A DNA stretch of 48,868 nt from Flavobacteriaceae bacterium (GCA_947457255.1 CANGUZ010000013.1:1-48868), one strand, 5' to 3'. Positions 23,573 through 33,236 are shown, counted from the stretch's first letter. Numbers and translations: made by a program. Notes: generated from the sequence alone by a model not told the origin.

Positions 23573-24405
23573 GATTGTATATATTTACATAATGCTAGTG
23601 CTTCTTTTTGAACGTTTTTAATTCTAAAATTACTCAATCCTATTTTTTCTAAACTTTCAGAATTATTGATTAATTCTTTTACTAAAATGACATTTAGAAT
23701 TAATAGCTTTTCTTTTTCTGTAAGGGATAATCTAGTTAAACAAGTAACCGGATAAAGCTGGTTATTATCAATTTTATTACTCAAAGTATTGTTTTCAGGA
23801 TAATCCCAACTTAGAATATGCAAGCCCGAGCATTTTGCAAAAGTGATGGCATCTCTTGTAAACCTATTGTTGGTCACAATCCAACATTTAGAGATTTGGT
23901 CTTTATTAGCGAAAATATGATGAGGTTTGTCTTTTAAATCATTAAAACGAGATAGAATATACATTGGTACTTTTACATCCGAATTCGATTCTCTTCTTTC
24001 ATGAAACTTACATTCTACCATTGCAATAGTATTTTCCTTTTTTAAAATGACATCAATTTCGTGCGAAATGCATTTTCCTTGTAATACCACATTGGTTTTG
24101 GTTTGAAAGGTTTCCGCTGCAAACAATCTTGAAATAAATTTTTCAAAGAAAAAACCTGCCGGCCCTAATAGTTCAATAGCTGCCCTTAAATTGTATCTCG
24201 CTGCATGAGAATTAGATGCTTTTTTTAATAAACTAAAAGCCAGTTTATAAATTTTTTTTGTTGGAATTCCTTCATAAATCTCTTTCTCTATACTTTTAAT
24301 AACTTCATCAATTATATTCTTATTGGCACCAGATTTCATCAATGACAATTTGAGTTTGTTTGTGTTAAAATCTACAATATCTCCTGAATGCTTGATGACT
24401 TTCAT
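23569..24405 (-). CDS. ATP-cone protein with PD-(D/E)xK nuclease-like domain
   Basis: The 278-residue protein starts with an ATP-cone (about 1-88; KVIKHSGDIVDFNTNKLKLSL, then NSHAARYNLRAAIELLGP), the nucleotide-sensing module of ribonucleotide reductase and NrdR. Residues about 88-215 resemble a Mrr-type restriction endonuclease: D118 (CISHEIDVIL) and E131-C-K133 (MVECKFHERR) form a D...ExK site. The C-terminal 60 residues are helical. A nucleotide-controlled nuclease is a reasonable inference. It overlaps the RNase-like metallo-hydrolase gene by 4 bases, so both are made together, and its promoter carries the phased operators of the stress block. Confidence 0.85.
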   Translation of the reverse strand: MKVIKHSGDIVDFNTNKLKLSLMKSGANKNIIDEVIKSIEKEIYEGIPTKKIYKLAFSLLKKASNSHAARYNLRAAIELLGPAGFFFEKFISRLFAAETFQTKTNVVLQGKCISHEIDVILKKENTIAMVECKFHERRESNSDVKVPMYILSRFNDLKDKPHHIFANKDQISKCWIVTNNRFTRDAITFAKCSGLHILSWDYPENNTLSNKIDNNQLYPVTCLTRLSLTEKEKLLILNVILVKELINNSESLEKIGLSNFRIKNVQKEALALCKYIQS

Positions 24406-24429
24406 AAAAAAATTTGAAATTTAAAAGTA

Positions 24430-24509
24430 TAAAGATGGCATTTTTTATATCATTTTTATTTATATAATTAATAGCTAAAGTTACATAATATACAGATTTA
24501 TTTATGACA
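24430..24509 (-). promoter_or_regulatory. Phased operators and -7-like element for the ATP-cone/MBL operon
   Basis: Read on the reverse strand, TTATGTAA (24488-24481) and TTATATAA (24467-24460) are 21 bases apart, with a weaker TGTCATAA (24509-24502) another 21 bases upstream. A 22-base gap leads to CATCTTTA (24437-24430). The start codon at 24405 lies 54 bases after the last operator. The same design in inverted orientation, on the opposite strand, argues against a coincidence of local AT composition. Confidence 0.68.
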
Positions 24510-24676
24510 TGCATTTGATATTAAACTTCATTTAGAATTACATAAGTCGCTTATAATCAAAATGTATGAAATTTTAAAATCACACATTAAATAAATTACA
24601 CGAGACAAGTTCCTATTGGGCTATTACACAAAAAATATCTATTGAATTTTATCTCTATTTTAACTTATTTCCCTAC

Positions 24677-24684
24677 TATCTTTG
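24677..24684 (+). promoter_or_regulatory. Possible -7 element for L-serine dehydratase (TATCTTTG)
   Basis: TATCTTTG matches TAnnTTTG and lies 17 bases before the start codon at 24702. No TTTG is seen 19 bases upstream, so the -33 region is weak. The 296-base divergent region also carries the ATP-cone promoter on the other strand; apart from a single TTACATAA at 24538 no phased pair faces this gene. Confidence 0.45.
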
Positions 24685-24701
24685 TATAAAGTTCTAAACC
24701 A

Positions 24702-26129
24702 ATGGAAGAATGTATTTCTGTATTTGATATGCTTAAAATAGGTATAGGTCCTTCTAGTTCCCATACACTTGGTCCATGGCGTGCAGCTGAGCGTTTTCTA
24801 ACCGAATTAAGAAGTGAAGATAGCATTCAAAAAACAATACGGGTACAGGTTGACTTATACGGTTCACTTTCATTAACCGGTAAAGGTCACGCTACCGATT
24901 TAGCAGTTATGCTTGGCTTATGTGGTCAAGATCCTGAATTGATTCCAGTAGAAAATATCTCAGAAATTATTAAAAAAATTCAAGATACAAATACACTTCT
25001 TTTAGGAAATTCGCATAGTATCTCATTTAATCCAGTTGTAGATATTATTTTCAATAAAAACTTTCTTCCTTTTCATGCTAATGGATTGGTATTTACAGCT
25101 TTTTTAGAAAATGGAAAAAAGTACAGTGCTACATTCTACTCTATAGGAGGCGGATTTGTTGTAAAAGAAGAACGTAGTAATGCTAAAAAAAAGTTAGCTT
25201 TAAAATGTGCTTTTCCTTTTCCTATTGAAAATGCTGAAATACTACTGAACTATACGATTTCTGAACAAAAAAAAATATCAGAGATTGTTTATGCAAATGA
25301 ATTATCGATGCGTTCAGAAAAACAAGTACGCCACGAAATAATGCGCATTTGGCACACCATGCTAGAATGTATGTATATAGGCTGTCATTCTGAGGGTACT
25401 CTTCCGGGTGGTTTAAACGTGCACCGTAGGGCTTTTGACATACACCAAAACCTAATTGGATTGGCTAATTATGATTCCCCTCAATCCTGGTTAGAAGAAA
25501 TTAGAAAAACAGAAGTAAAATTCCGCCAAATCTTAAAATGGGTAAGCTGTTTTGCATTGGCTGTAAATGAAGTCAATGCAGCTCTTGGACGAGTAGTAAC
25601 CGCACCTACTAATGGTAGTGCTGGAGTAATTCCTGCTGTTTTAATGTATTATTTAGTGATTGAAAATCATAAGGCAGACGAAGTGCAAATCATACAATTT
25701 TTGATGGTTGCTAGCGAAATTGGTAGCATTTTTAAAAAAGGAGCTACTATTTCAGCTGCTATGGGTGGGTGCCAAGCCGAAATTGGTGTTTCATCAGCAA
25801 TGGCAGCAGCGGCTTTATGTGAAGTTATGGGTGGAACTCCAGAACAAGTTTTAATAGCCGCTGAAATAGCAATGGAACATCATTTAGGATTAACCTGTGA
25901 CCCTATTGGAGGTTTGGTTCAAATTCCTTGTATCGAGCGCAATACTATGGGTGCAATAAAAGCAATTAATGCAGCCGAATTAGCATTAGAAACCAATCCA
26001 AATAATGCAAAAGTCCCATTAGACAAAGTAATTGATACGATGTGGCAAACAGCAAAAGATATGAACACAAAATACAAAGAAACTTCTGAAGGCGGTTTAG
26101 CAGTTGCGGTTAATATGTCGGATTGTTAA
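24702..26129 (+). CDS. sdaA: L-serine ammonia-lyase (L-serine dehydratase), iron-sulfur type
   Basis: The 475-residue enzyme is the single-chain form. It starts with the beta-domain motif [20 protein letters not shown] and ends with the catalytic alpha domain. Iron-sulfur cysteines are visible in [14 protein letters not shown], the region [21 protein letters not shown] and [19 protein letters not shown]. It converts L-serine to pyruvate and ammonia with an oxygen-sensitive 4Fe-4S cluster in the cytoplasm. Length and order match the usual 450-475 residues. It sits directly before the urease operon (196-base gap), so two ammonia-releasing activities are adjacent; a functional link is only suggested. 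Confidence 0.96.
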   Translation: MEECISVFDMLKIGIGPSSSHTLGPWRAAERFLTELRSEDSIQKTIRVQVDLYGSLSLTGKGHATDLAVMLGLCGQDPELIPVENISEIIKKIQDTNTLLLGNSHSISFNPVVDIIFNKNFLPFHANGLVFTAFLENGKKYSATFYSIGGGFVVKEERSNAKKKLALKCAFPFPIENAEILLNYTISEQKKISEIVYANELSMRSEKQVRHEIMRIWHTMLECMYIGCHSEGTLPGGLNVHRRAFDIHQNLIGLANYDSPQSWLEEIRKTEVKFRQILKWVSCFALAVNEVNAALGRVVTAPTNGSAGVIPAVLMYYLVIENHKADEVQIIQFLMVASEIGSIFKKGATISAAMGGCQAEIGVSSAMAAAALCEVMGGTPEQVLIAAEIAMEHHLGLTCDPIGGLVQIPCIERNTMGAIKAINAAELALETNPNNAKVPLDKVIDTMWQTAKDMNTKYKETSEGGLAVAVNMSDC

Positions 26130-26325
26130 TAGTTAACTTCCTTAGATTTTATAAATTGGATATAGTAAATGAAATACACATTTATCAATTAAACATTTCA
26201 ATTTTGTAAATAATACAGTTTTTAGACTGTGAAATAAACTATTCGGTAAAAAGCATTCAATAAAAAAAATATTTGTATTCTTTTTATTATTTTTAAACTT
26301 TTAAAATAATAAACCTAAAAGATAT

Positions 26326-26628
26326 ATGCATCTTTCACCGAGAGAAACCGAAAAATTATTGCTACACTTAGCAGGAGAACTTGCAGAAAAACGAAAAGCA
26401 AGAGGTTTAAAATTAAATTATCCCGAAGCCATTGCGCTAATTAGTTCTAGACTACAAGAAGCCATTCGTGATGGAAAATCTGTTGCTGAACTCATGCAAT
26501 ATGGGGCAACTATTTTAACAAAAGATGATGTCATGGAGGGGATTTCCGAAATGATTCACGACATTCAAGTAGAAGGTACTTTTCCTGACGGAACTAAGCT
26601 AGTTACTGTTCATGAACCTATCCGATAA
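26326..26628 (+). CDS. ureA: Urease gamma subunit
   Basis: The 100-residue protein matches the standard gamma subunit in length and sequence: [34 protein letters not shown] and the ending [18 protein letters not shown]. With UreB and UreC it forms the urease that hydrolyses urea to ammonia and carbamate in the cytoplasm. First gene of the operon; ureB follows after 26 bases. In the 196-base upstream region I see no NikR-like or other recognisable operator and no good TAnnTTTG element. Confidence 0.97.
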   Translation: MHLSPRETEKLLLHLAGELAEKRKARGLKLNYPEAIALISSRLQEAIRDGKSVAELMQYGATILTKDDVMEGISEMIHDIQVEGTFPDGTKLVTVHEPIR

Positions 26629-26654
26629 ATTCCAAATTTTTAAAAAAATTAATT

Positions 26655-26972
26655 ATGATACCAGGAGAATATATTTTAAAAGAAGGAGCTATCGAATGTA
26701 ATGTCGGTCGGGCAACTACTAAAGTTACAGTTGTGAATACTGGAGATAGACCCGTACAAATTGGTTCTCACTTTCATTTTTTTGAAGTGAATTCCCAAAT
26801 GCAATTTGATAGGTCAAAAGCATTTGGTATGCGATTAAATATTGCCGCAGCAACAGCAGTTCGATTTGAACCAGGGGAAGAAAAAGAAGTAGAGCTGGTG
26901 GCTTTTGGTGGAGAAAAATTAATCTACGGTTTCAATAATTTGGTTAACGGAAGTGTAGCAATTCAAAAGTAA
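26655..26972 (+). CDS. ureB: Urease beta subunit
   Basis: The 105-residue protein has all the conserved features of Ure[33 protein letters not shown] core ([13 protein letters not shown]) and the acidic-aromatic ending [16 protein letters not shown]. It is a structural subunit that packs against UreC. ureC begins 5 bases after its stop. Length and sequence are normal for separately encoded beta subunits. Confidence 0.97.
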   Translation: MIPGEYILKEGAIECNVGRATTKVTVVNTGDRPVQIGSHFHFFEVNSQMQFDRSKAFGMRLNIAAATAVRFEPGEEKEVELVAFGGEKLIYGFNNLVNGSVAIQK

Positions 26973-26977
26973 AAAGG

Positions 26978-28699
26978 ATGAGTTTAGAAATTAGCAGATT
27001 AAAATATGCCAATATGTATGGCCCAACAACTGGTGATAAGGTTCGCTTGGGTGATACCGAATTGTTTATAGAAATTGAAAAAGATTTTACCGTTTATGGT
27101 GATGAAGCTAAATTTGGTGGGGGTAAAACGATTCGTGACGGAATGGCACAATCGGCAAGAGCCACAAGAGCGGAAGGCGTTTTAGATTTTGTTATTACTA
27201 GCGTCATGATCATTGACCATTGGGGAGTTGTTAAAGCCGATATTGGAATAAAAAACGGAAAAATAGTTGGTATCGGAAAGGCTGGCAACCCAGATACAAT
27301 GGATGGAATTACTCCAAATATGATTATTGGAGCATCTACAGAAGTTCATGGCGGAGCAGGTTTGATTGCTACTGCTGGCGGTATTGATACACACATTCAT
27401 TTTATATGTCCACAACAAATAGATCATGCGTTATTTAGCGGAATAACAACCATGTTAGGTGGCGGTACTGGTCCTGCCGATGGAACAAATGCTACAACAG
27501 TAACCCCAGGAGCTTGGAACTTACAACGCATGTTAGAGGCTGCCGATTCCTACCCTATGAATTTAGGTTTTTATGGTAAAGGAAACTGTGCTTCTTTAGA
27601 CCCTTTAGAAGAGCAAATAGAAGCGGGCGCACTTGGACTTAAAATTCATGAAGATTGGGGAAGTACTTCCTCTGTAATTGATGCAGCTTTAACAATTGCT
27701 GATAAACATGATGTTCAAATTGCTATTCATACGGACACCTTAAATGAAATGGGGTTTTTAGAAGACACCATAAAAGCTATTAATGGTAGAGTTATTCATA
27801 CTTTTCATACTGAAGGTGCTGGTGGCGGTCATGCTCCCGATATTATTAAAGCCGCTATGTATCCCTATGTATTGCCTTCATCTACAAATCCAACAAGGCC
27901 TTTTACAGTAAATACGATTGATGAGCATCTAGATATGTTGATGGTTTGCCATCATTTAGATAAAAATGTTCCTGAAGATGTCTCTTTTGCCGATAGTCGC
28001 ATTCGTCCTGAAACCATTGCTGCTGAGGATATTCTTCATGATATGGGCGTATTTAGTATGATGAGTTCAGATTCTCAAGCTATGGGTAGAGTAGCGGAAG
28101 TTATCACTAGAACTTGGCAAACCGCTCATAAGATGAAAGTCCAAAGAGGTCCATTAACTGAAGACCAAGACAATAACAACGATAATTTTAGAGTAAAAAG
28201 ATACATTGCAAAATATACCATAAATCCTGCAATTTCTCATGGTATTAGTGAATATGTTGGTTCACTAGAATCAGGAAAGCTTGCTGATATTGTGTTGTGG
28301 AAACCATCAATGTTTGGTGCAAAACCTGAAATGATAATTAAGGGTGGAATGATTATCGCCTCTCGAATGGGAGATCCGAATGCCTCTATCCCTACTCCGC
28401 AACCTGTGATTTATCGTCATATGTTTGGGGCAAGTAACAAGGGTATTTTCAATACGTGTATCACTTTTGTTTCTAAAGTATCTTTAGAAAAAAATATTGT
28501 TCAAAGTTATGGTTTACATAAAATTGTTTTACCTGTAAAAAATTGCCGAAACATCTCTAAGAAAGATTTAATTCATAATGATAAAACACCTCAAATTGAT
28601 GTAAATCCTGAAAACTATCAAGTTAAAGTTGATGGAGAAATAGTTACTTGTGAACCTATGAAAGAATTGCCTTTAGCGCAAAGATATTTCTTATTTTAA
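26978..28699 (+). CDS. ureC: Urease alpha (catalytic) subunit
   Basis: The 573-residue subunit has the full active site: nickel ligands H139 and H141 (GIDTHIHF), carbamylated K222 ([12 protein letters not shown]), H251 ([10 protein letters not shown]), H277 ([15 protein letters not shown]), the flap cysteine and histidine C324-H325 (LMVCHHLDK) and the final ligand D365 ([11 protein letters not shown]). Numbering follows the Klebsiella enzyme with an offset of five. It should be active once nickel is inserted by UreD/F/G/E, all encoded downstream. Length is normal (about 567-573). Confidence 0.98.
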   Translation: MSLEISRLKYANMYGPTTGDKVRLGDTELFIEIEKDFTVYGDEAKFGGGKTIRDGMAQSARATRAEGVLDFVITSVMIIDHWGVVKADIGIKNGKIVGIGKAGNPDTMDGITPNMIIGASTEVHGGAGLIATAGGIDTHIHFICPQQIDHALFSGITTMLGGGTGPADGTNATTVTPGAWNLQRMLEAADSYPMNLGFYGKGNCASLDPLEEQIEAGALGLKIHEDWGSTSSVIDAALTIADKHDVQIAIHTDTLNEMGFLEDTIKAINGRVIHTFHTEGAGGGHAPDIIKAAMYPYVLPSSTNPTRPFTVNTIDEHLDMLMVCHHLDKNVPEDVSFADSRIRPETIAAEDILHDMGVFSMMSSDSQAMGRVAEVITRTWQTAHKMKVQRGPLTEDQDNNNDNFRVKRYIAKYTINPAISHGISEYVGSLESGKLADIVLWKPSMFGAKPEMIIKGGMIIASRMGDPNASIPTPQPVIYRHMFGASNKGIFNTCITFVSKVSLEKNIVQSYGLHKIVLPVKNCRNISKKDLIHNDKTPQIDVNPENYQVKVDGEIVTCEPMKELPLAQRYFLF

Positions 28700-28744
28700 T
28701 ATAACTCTATTGGTTTTCTCACTTAAAATTTAAAGAAATCAGCA

Positions 28745-29248
28745 ATGCTAATTCAACAAAAAATTGGAAATATTAAAAATCATACTAACAATATTAAAAC
28801 TATTGATTGGCTTAAATTGCAATGGTTTGAAACCAATAAACGCATCCAAAGAAAACATACCGAATCAGGTCTAGAAATTGCAATTAAATTTTTACATGAA
28901 AATCCAAATTTAAATCAAGGTGATATTTTGTTTGAAGATGAAAAATCAATTATCGCAATTGAAATTTTACCTTGTGAATGTATTGTAGTTGCTCCAAAAA
29001 ACATGTTCGAAATGGCTAGCGTTTGTTATGAAATTGGAAACAAACACTTACCTCTTTTTTTTGATAAAGAAGAACTATTAGTACCCAACGAAATGCCGTT
29101 ATACAAACTATTAACTGCGCAAGGTTATATTGTAAAACAAGAAAAACGCCAGTTATTGCAACCTTTAAAAACAACTGTTGCTCCACATGGCAGTACAAAT
29201 GACACTCTGTTTTCTAAAATAATGAAGCTTACTGCAACCCATGAATAA
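28745..29248 (+). CDS. ureE: Urease accessory protein UreE (nickel metallochaperone)
   Basis: The 167-residue protein has the UreE two-domain layout: an N-terminal peptide-binding beta domain (DWLKLQWFETNKRIQRKHTESG) and a C-terminal metal-binding domain (YEIGNKHLPLFFDKEELLVP, with the central histidine of the GNxH motif). The His-rich tail of some homologues is short here, but several histidines remain (PHGSTND, ATHE). It passes nickel to UreG. Its stop overlaps the start of ureF by 8 bases. Confidence 0.93.
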   Translation: MLIQQKIGNIKNHTNNIKTIDWLKLQWFETNKRIQRKHTESGLEIAIKFLHENPNLNQGDILFEDEKSIIAIEILPCECIVVAPKNMFEMASVCYEIGNKHLPLFFDKEELLVPNEMPLYKLLTAQGYIVKQEKRQLLQPLKTTVAPHGSTNDTLFSKIMKLTATHE

Positions 29249-29927
29249 AGCTTTAATCTCATTATTGCATTTAACCGATCCTAATTTACCAATAGGTGGT
29301 TTTTCTCATTCAGCGGGTTTAGAAACTTATGTACAACAAGGATTGGTAAAAGACAAATTAAGCGCTTTACAATTCGTAGTAGAAATGCTATCTCAAAATT
29401 TGCGTTATACAGATGCTGCATTTGTTTCGTTAGTTTATGAAGCTACAAAGAAAAATGATTTAGAAGAAATTCTTTTATTAGACGAACAATGCACAGCATT
29501 AAAACTTCCAAAAGAAATGAGAGTTGCCAGTAATAAACTTGGGTTGCGATTGATGAAAATATTTCATCCATCCAATAAAAATAAACTAGTTAATGACTAC
29601 TCTTTGGCAATAAAAAACCAAAAAGCTCTTGGCCATTACTGTATTGCTTTTGGAATGTATGCTCAGAAATTGAATATTTCTAAAGAAGATACACTAAGTG
29701 GCTTTTATTATAACGCAGCTGTTGGTTTTGTTACCAACGCCGTTAAATTAGTTCCGCTTAGTCAGCAAAGTGGACAAGAAATTTTATTTGAAATTCAAGA
29801 TTTGATTGAAGAATTAGTTCAACAAACAGTAACTCCTGATATTGATTTAATTGGAATGTGCTGTTCTGGTTTTGATATCAAAAGTATGCAACACGAAAGA
29901 TTGTATTCGAGATTGTATATGTCCTAA
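29241..29927 (+). CDS. ureF: Urease accessory protein UreF
   Basis: The 228-residue, nearly all-helical protein starts with the family signature LLHLTDPNLPIGGFSHSAGLETYVQQG and ends with the conserved region FDIKSMQHERLYSRLYMS. UreF links UreD and UreG in the activation complex and controls GTP hydrolysis by UreG. It overlaps ureE by 8 bases and is followed 26 bases later by ureG. Confidence 0.95.
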   Translation: MNKALISLLHLTDPNLPIGGFSHSAGLETYVQQGLVKDKLSALQFVVEMLSQNLRYTDAAFVSLVYEATKKNDLEEILLLDEQCTALKLPKEMRVASNKLGLRLMKIFHPSNKNKLVNDYSLAIKNQKALGHYCIAFGMYAQKLNISKEDTLSGFYYNAAVGFVTNAVKLVPLSQQSGQEILFEIQDLIEELVQQTVTPDIDLIGMCCSGFDIKSMQHERLYSRLYMS

Positions 29928-29953
29928 AAAATTAAACTTTTAAAAAAAATTAA

Positions 29954-30592
29954 ATGAGCGAAAGAAGCTATATAAAAATTGGTGTTGCCGGTCCTGTTGG
30001 TTCTGGTAAAACAGCATTAATTGAACGTTTGAGTAGAAAATTGGCTAATGAATATAGCATTGGAGTAATAACCAATGATATTTATACTAAAGAAGATGCT
30101 GAGTTTTTAACACAAAACAGCTTGTTGCCAAAAGAACGTATCATTGGCGTAGAAACAGGCGGTTGTCCGCATACTGCGATTCGAGAAGACGCTAGTATGA
30201 ATTTAGAAGCTGTCGAGGAAATGGCGAATCGTTTTGCCGATATTGAAATTATTTTTATTGAAAGTGGTGGCGATAACTTGTCAGCGACCTTTAGCCCAGA
30301 TTTAGCAGATGTAACTATTTTTGTAATTGATGTTGCTGAAGGTGATAAAATACCTAGAAAAGGTGGCCCTGGTATTACAAGAAGTGATTTATTAGTAATT
30401 AATAAAATAGATTTAGCTCCTTATGTCAATGCTGATTTAGGCGTAATGGAGCGTGATGCAAAAAAAATGCGAAATGGAAATCCATTTGTATTTACAAACC
30501 TAATGAGTTTGCAAGGCCTTGAAGATGTAATTGGATGGATTAAAAAATATGCTTTACTAGAAGAAGTTGAAGAACCAAAATTGTTGCGATGA
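29954..30592 (+). CDS. ureG: Urease accessory GTPase UreG
   Basis: The 212-residue GTPase has the P-loop [14 protein letters not shown], the switch region [16 protein letters not shown], the nickel-binding CPH motif ([15 protein letters not shown]) and the guanine-specificity motif NKIDLAPYV. It couples GTP hydrolysis to nickel insertion in urease. It ends with an ATGA overlap with ureD, indicating translational coupling. Confidence 0.97.
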   Translation: MSERSYIKIGVAGPVGSGKTALIERLSRKLANEYSIGVITNDIYTKEDAEFLTQNSLLPKERIIGVETGGCPHTAIREDASMNLEAVEEMANRFADIEIIFIESGGDNLSATFSPDLADVTIFVIDVAEGDKIPRKGGPGITRSDLLVINKIDLAPYVNADLGVMERDAKKMRNGNPFVFTNLMSLQGLEDVIGWIKKYALLEEVEEPKLLR

Positions 30593-31386
30593 TTGCAAAA
30601 ATTAATATTCAAACTAAACTTCAAAACGGTATTACAAAACTGGGAAATTGCTATTTTTCTCCTCCGTTTAAAGTGATGAATATCACCGAGGATAAAAAAT
30701 CGAACCATTTGAATCTCATGTTAATGAATTCATCTCCAGGGATTTTAGACGAAGATGCCTTTGAAATAAAAATTGAAGTAGTCGAAAATGGTTCACTTCA
30801 ACTGCATTCACAATCCTATCAGCGATTGTTTACCATGACAAAAGGAGCAATTCAAGAAATGGAGATTAAATGCAATGCTAATTCGTCATTTACCTATTTA
30901 CCTCATCCTTCTGTTCCGCATAAAGATTCCATATTTAGAGCTAAAAACAAAATTTACCTTGACATTAATTGCAAACTAATTTGGGGAGAAATCATAACTT
31001 GCGGAAGAACACTAAAAGACGAGGTTTTTACTTTTTCAAAATACCAGAATAGCACGGAAATATTTTTGAATCATAGACTTATCATAAAAGAAAATATTGT
31101 CATGCAACCTTCATTCATAAATCCATCAAAAATGGGTCAGCTTGAAGGATTTACTCATCAAGCTAGTCTAATAATTATTGACGAAACAATTGATAATGAT
31201 TTATTTACCAATGTTGTTAATGATTATTTACAACAACAAACTAAAATTAGTTTTGGAGTTTCGACAACTCATACTAATGGAATTATAATTAGAATTTTAG
31301 GCTATAAAGGCGAGCTCTTATTTAATTATTTGAATCATATTGCTCAATTAACTAAAACCATCAAATCAACAATTTATGCAACATGA
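30589..31386 (+). CDS. ureD: Urease accessory protein UreD (UreH)
   Basis: The 265-residue beta-rich protein fits Ure[36 protein letters not shown], then [18 protein letters not shown] and the conserved [16 protein letters not shown]. UreD is the scaffold that contacts urease and channels nickel from UreG. It overlaps ureG by 4 bases and the transporter gene by 11 bases. UreD sequences diverge widely, but position and motifs are consistent. Confidence 0.92.
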   Translation: MIAKINIQTKLQNGITKLGNCYFSPPFKVMNITEDKKSNHLNLMLMNSSPGILDEDAFEIKIEVVENGSLQLHSQSYQRLFTMTKGAIQEMEIKCNANSSFTYLPHPSVPHKDSIFRAKNKIYLDINCKLIWGEIITCGRTLKDEVFTFSKYQNSTEIFLNHRLIIKENIVMQPSFINPSKMGQLEGFTHQASLIIIDETIDNDLFTNVVNDYLQQQTKISFGVSTTHTNGIIIRILGYKGELLFNYLNHIAQLTKTIKSTIYAT

Positions 31387-32077
31387 GTTTCAAATAGTAC
31401 TTACCGCCGCCATAACAATTGCTTGTTTACACACGATTACAGGACCTGATCATTATCTGCCTTTTATTGCTTTATCTAAATCTAGAGGTTGGAGTTTTGG
31501 TAAGACGCTCCTGTGGACTATTATTTGTGGTTGTGGTCATGTTTGGAGTTCGGTTTTATTAGGGCTTGGCGGAGCTGCTATTGGTTGGAATTTATCTAAA
31601 ATTTCATGGCTAGAAGGAGTTAGAGGTGGAATTGCAGGGTGGTTTATGCTACTTTTTGGGTTACTCTATTGTATTTGGGGCTTATACAGAACCTACAAAA
31701 ATAAATCGCACAAGCATTTTGACACTTACGATGATGGAAATATTTATGTTTTTGAGCACAAACACGGCGAAGCAGTTTCAGTTACTGAGAGACATAAAGT
31801 TACTCCTTGGGTTATGTTTATCATTTTTTTATTAGGCCCTTGCGAACCAATGATTCCGTTACTCTTTTTTCCTGCTGCACAACATTCGTGGCAAGATATG
31901 CTAATACTTATTATTGTATATACTACTTTTACATTAGTAACAATGATAGTTATGGTGCTTCTAGGGTATTATAGTATTTCATTATTTAAAACTGAAAAAT
32001 TAGAAAAATACATGCATGCTTTAGGGGGCTTAACAGTATTTATTTGTGGAGCTGGAATGGTATTTATGGATTGGTAA
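31376..32077 (+). CDS. NicO/UreH-type nickel transporter-like membrane protein
   Basis: The 233-residue membrane protein has about six hydrophobic segments and near its start the motif CLHTITGPDHYLPF, which matches the H...GxDH metal site of NicO/RcnA/UreH permeases. The loop after segment three is His-rich (HKHFDTYDD, FEHKHGEAV), and a conserved LLGPCEPMIPLLF segment follows. Its start lies inside ureD (11-base overlap), so it is the last gene of the urease operon and most likely supplies nickel (or controls its level). The direction of transport cannot be decided from sequence. Confidence 0.82.
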   Translation: MQHEFQIVLTAAITIACLHTITGPDHYLPFIALSKSRGWSFGKTLLWTIICGCGHVWSSVLLGLGGAAIGWNLSKISWLEGVRGGIAGWFMLLFGLLYCIWGLYRTYKNKSHKHFDTYDDGNIYVFEHKHGEAVSVTERHKVTPWVMFIIFLLGPCEPMIPLLFFPAAQHSWQDMLILIIVYTTFTLVTMIVMVLLGYYSISLFKTEKLEKYMHALGGLTVFICGAGMVFMDW

Positions 32078-32178
32078 TTAAAAATAATTACTTAAAGTTA
32101 AATTTGAACAATACAACTGAAAATCATTAATAAACAACTAATTAAAGTTGAATATAGAATTAATAATTACAAGAAAAG

Positions 32179-33150
32179 ATGACCACTCCTGAAGAAAATT
32201 CTTCAAAAAAAAGCATTCTAGACAAAAGTATCACTACTCGCGAAGTGATTTTTATGTTTTTTGTTGTTTTGTGTTTGTCGCCTTTAATATCTCCTCCAAT
32301 TGCATTGTTAATGGGATTAATAATTGCTCAATTTATTGGTCACCCCTATTTGAATTTAAATCATAAAGCCACTCATATTTTATTGCAAATTTCAGTTGTT
32401 GGATTGGGTTTTGGAATGAACATAAATTCGGCAATGCAAGCAGGAAAAGAAGGTATTGTCTTTACGGTACTTTCGATTGTTGGCACTTTAATCATTGGAG
32501 TTTTATTAGGTAAAGCACTTAAAATTGAAAAAAAGATTTCCTTCTTAATAGCAACTGGAACAGCTATTTGTGGCGGAAGTGCAATTGCAGCAATCTCTCC
32601 AGTTATAAAAGCCGATGAAAAACAAATATCAGTTGCTTTAGGTACCATTTTTATTCTGAATTCTGTGGCCTTAGTTTTATTTCCATTTATTGGACATTAC
32701 CTAAACTTAACTGAAAATCAATTTGGTTTGTGGTGCGCAATCGCTATTCATGATACCAGCTCAGTAGTTGGAGCCTCAAACAAATATGGTCCACATGCTT
32801 TAGAAGTTGCCACTACAGTTAAATTAGCTCGTGCGTTATGGATAATACCTATTGCTTTTTTATCGACATTTATTTTTAAAAATAAAGGAACCAAAATCAA
32901 AATTCCTTATTTTATTGGATTATTTGTTCTTGCTATGCTTGCCAATTCTTATTCTCCGTTTGTACAGAATTACAGTCACTATGTTACAGGTTTTGCAAAA
33001 GCCACACTTACCTTAACTCTTTTTCTTATAGGATGTGGATTGTCTAGAAAAGTGCTCACTTCAGTAGGTTACAAACCATTATTTCAAGGGGTTGTTTTAT
33101 GGATTATTATATCTATTTCAACCTTATTGAGTATTTTAACTTTAGTTTGA
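32179..33150 (+). CDS. YeiH-family putative sulfate exporter
   Basis: The 323-residue membrane protein has about nine to ten hydrophobic segments and the family hallmarks LLQISVVGLGFGMN, ATGTAICGGSAIAAISPVI and AIAIHDTSSVVGAS. These belong to PF03601 (YeiH/YadS type), annotated as putative sulfate exporters although few are characterised. It lies 101 bases after the urease operon on the same strand but has no overlap with it, so co-transcription is uncertain. An inverted repeat follows at 33213. Confidence 0.88.
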   Translation: MTTPEENSSKKSILDKSITTREVIFMFFVVLCLSPLISPPIALLMGLIIAQFIGHPYLNLNHKATHILLQISVVGLGFGMNINSAMQAGKEGIVFTVLSIVGTLIIGVLLGKALKIEKKISFLIATGTAICGGSAIAAISPVIKADEKQISVALGTIFILNSVALVLFPFIGHYLNLTENQFGLWCAIAIHDTSSVVGASNKYGPHALEVATTVKLARALWIIPIAFLSTFIFKNKGTKIKIPYFIGLFVLAMLANSYSPFVQNYSHYVTGFAKATLTLTLFLIGCGLSRKVLTSVGYKPLFQGVVLWIIISISTLLSILTLV

Positions 33151-33212
33151 TACCTTTTTTTTCGAATCTTCTATGTTAAAAAAACTACATTTTTAAATTG
33201 TAAAGAAATCTT

Positions 33213-33236
33213 TTCTATGATATATAAAACATAGAA
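33213..33236. repeat. Inverted repeat TTCTATG / CATAGAA upstream of panB
   Basis: TTCTATG (33213-33219) and CATAGAA (33230-33236) form a 7-base inverted repeat around a 10-base AT spacer, about 75 bases before the panB start. It may be an operator or the remains of a terminator for the preceding gene; no T run follows. Confidence 0.35.

Noticed and set aside
26130..26325. NikR-type operator or riboswitch before the urease operon
   Set aside because: The region is AT-rich with no clear dyad or conserved riboswitch core that I can recognise.
33196..33227. AATTGTAA and ATATATAA upstream of panB as a stress-type operator pair
   Set aside because: The spacing is 24, not 21, both lack the first T, and no -7-like element is at the right distance.
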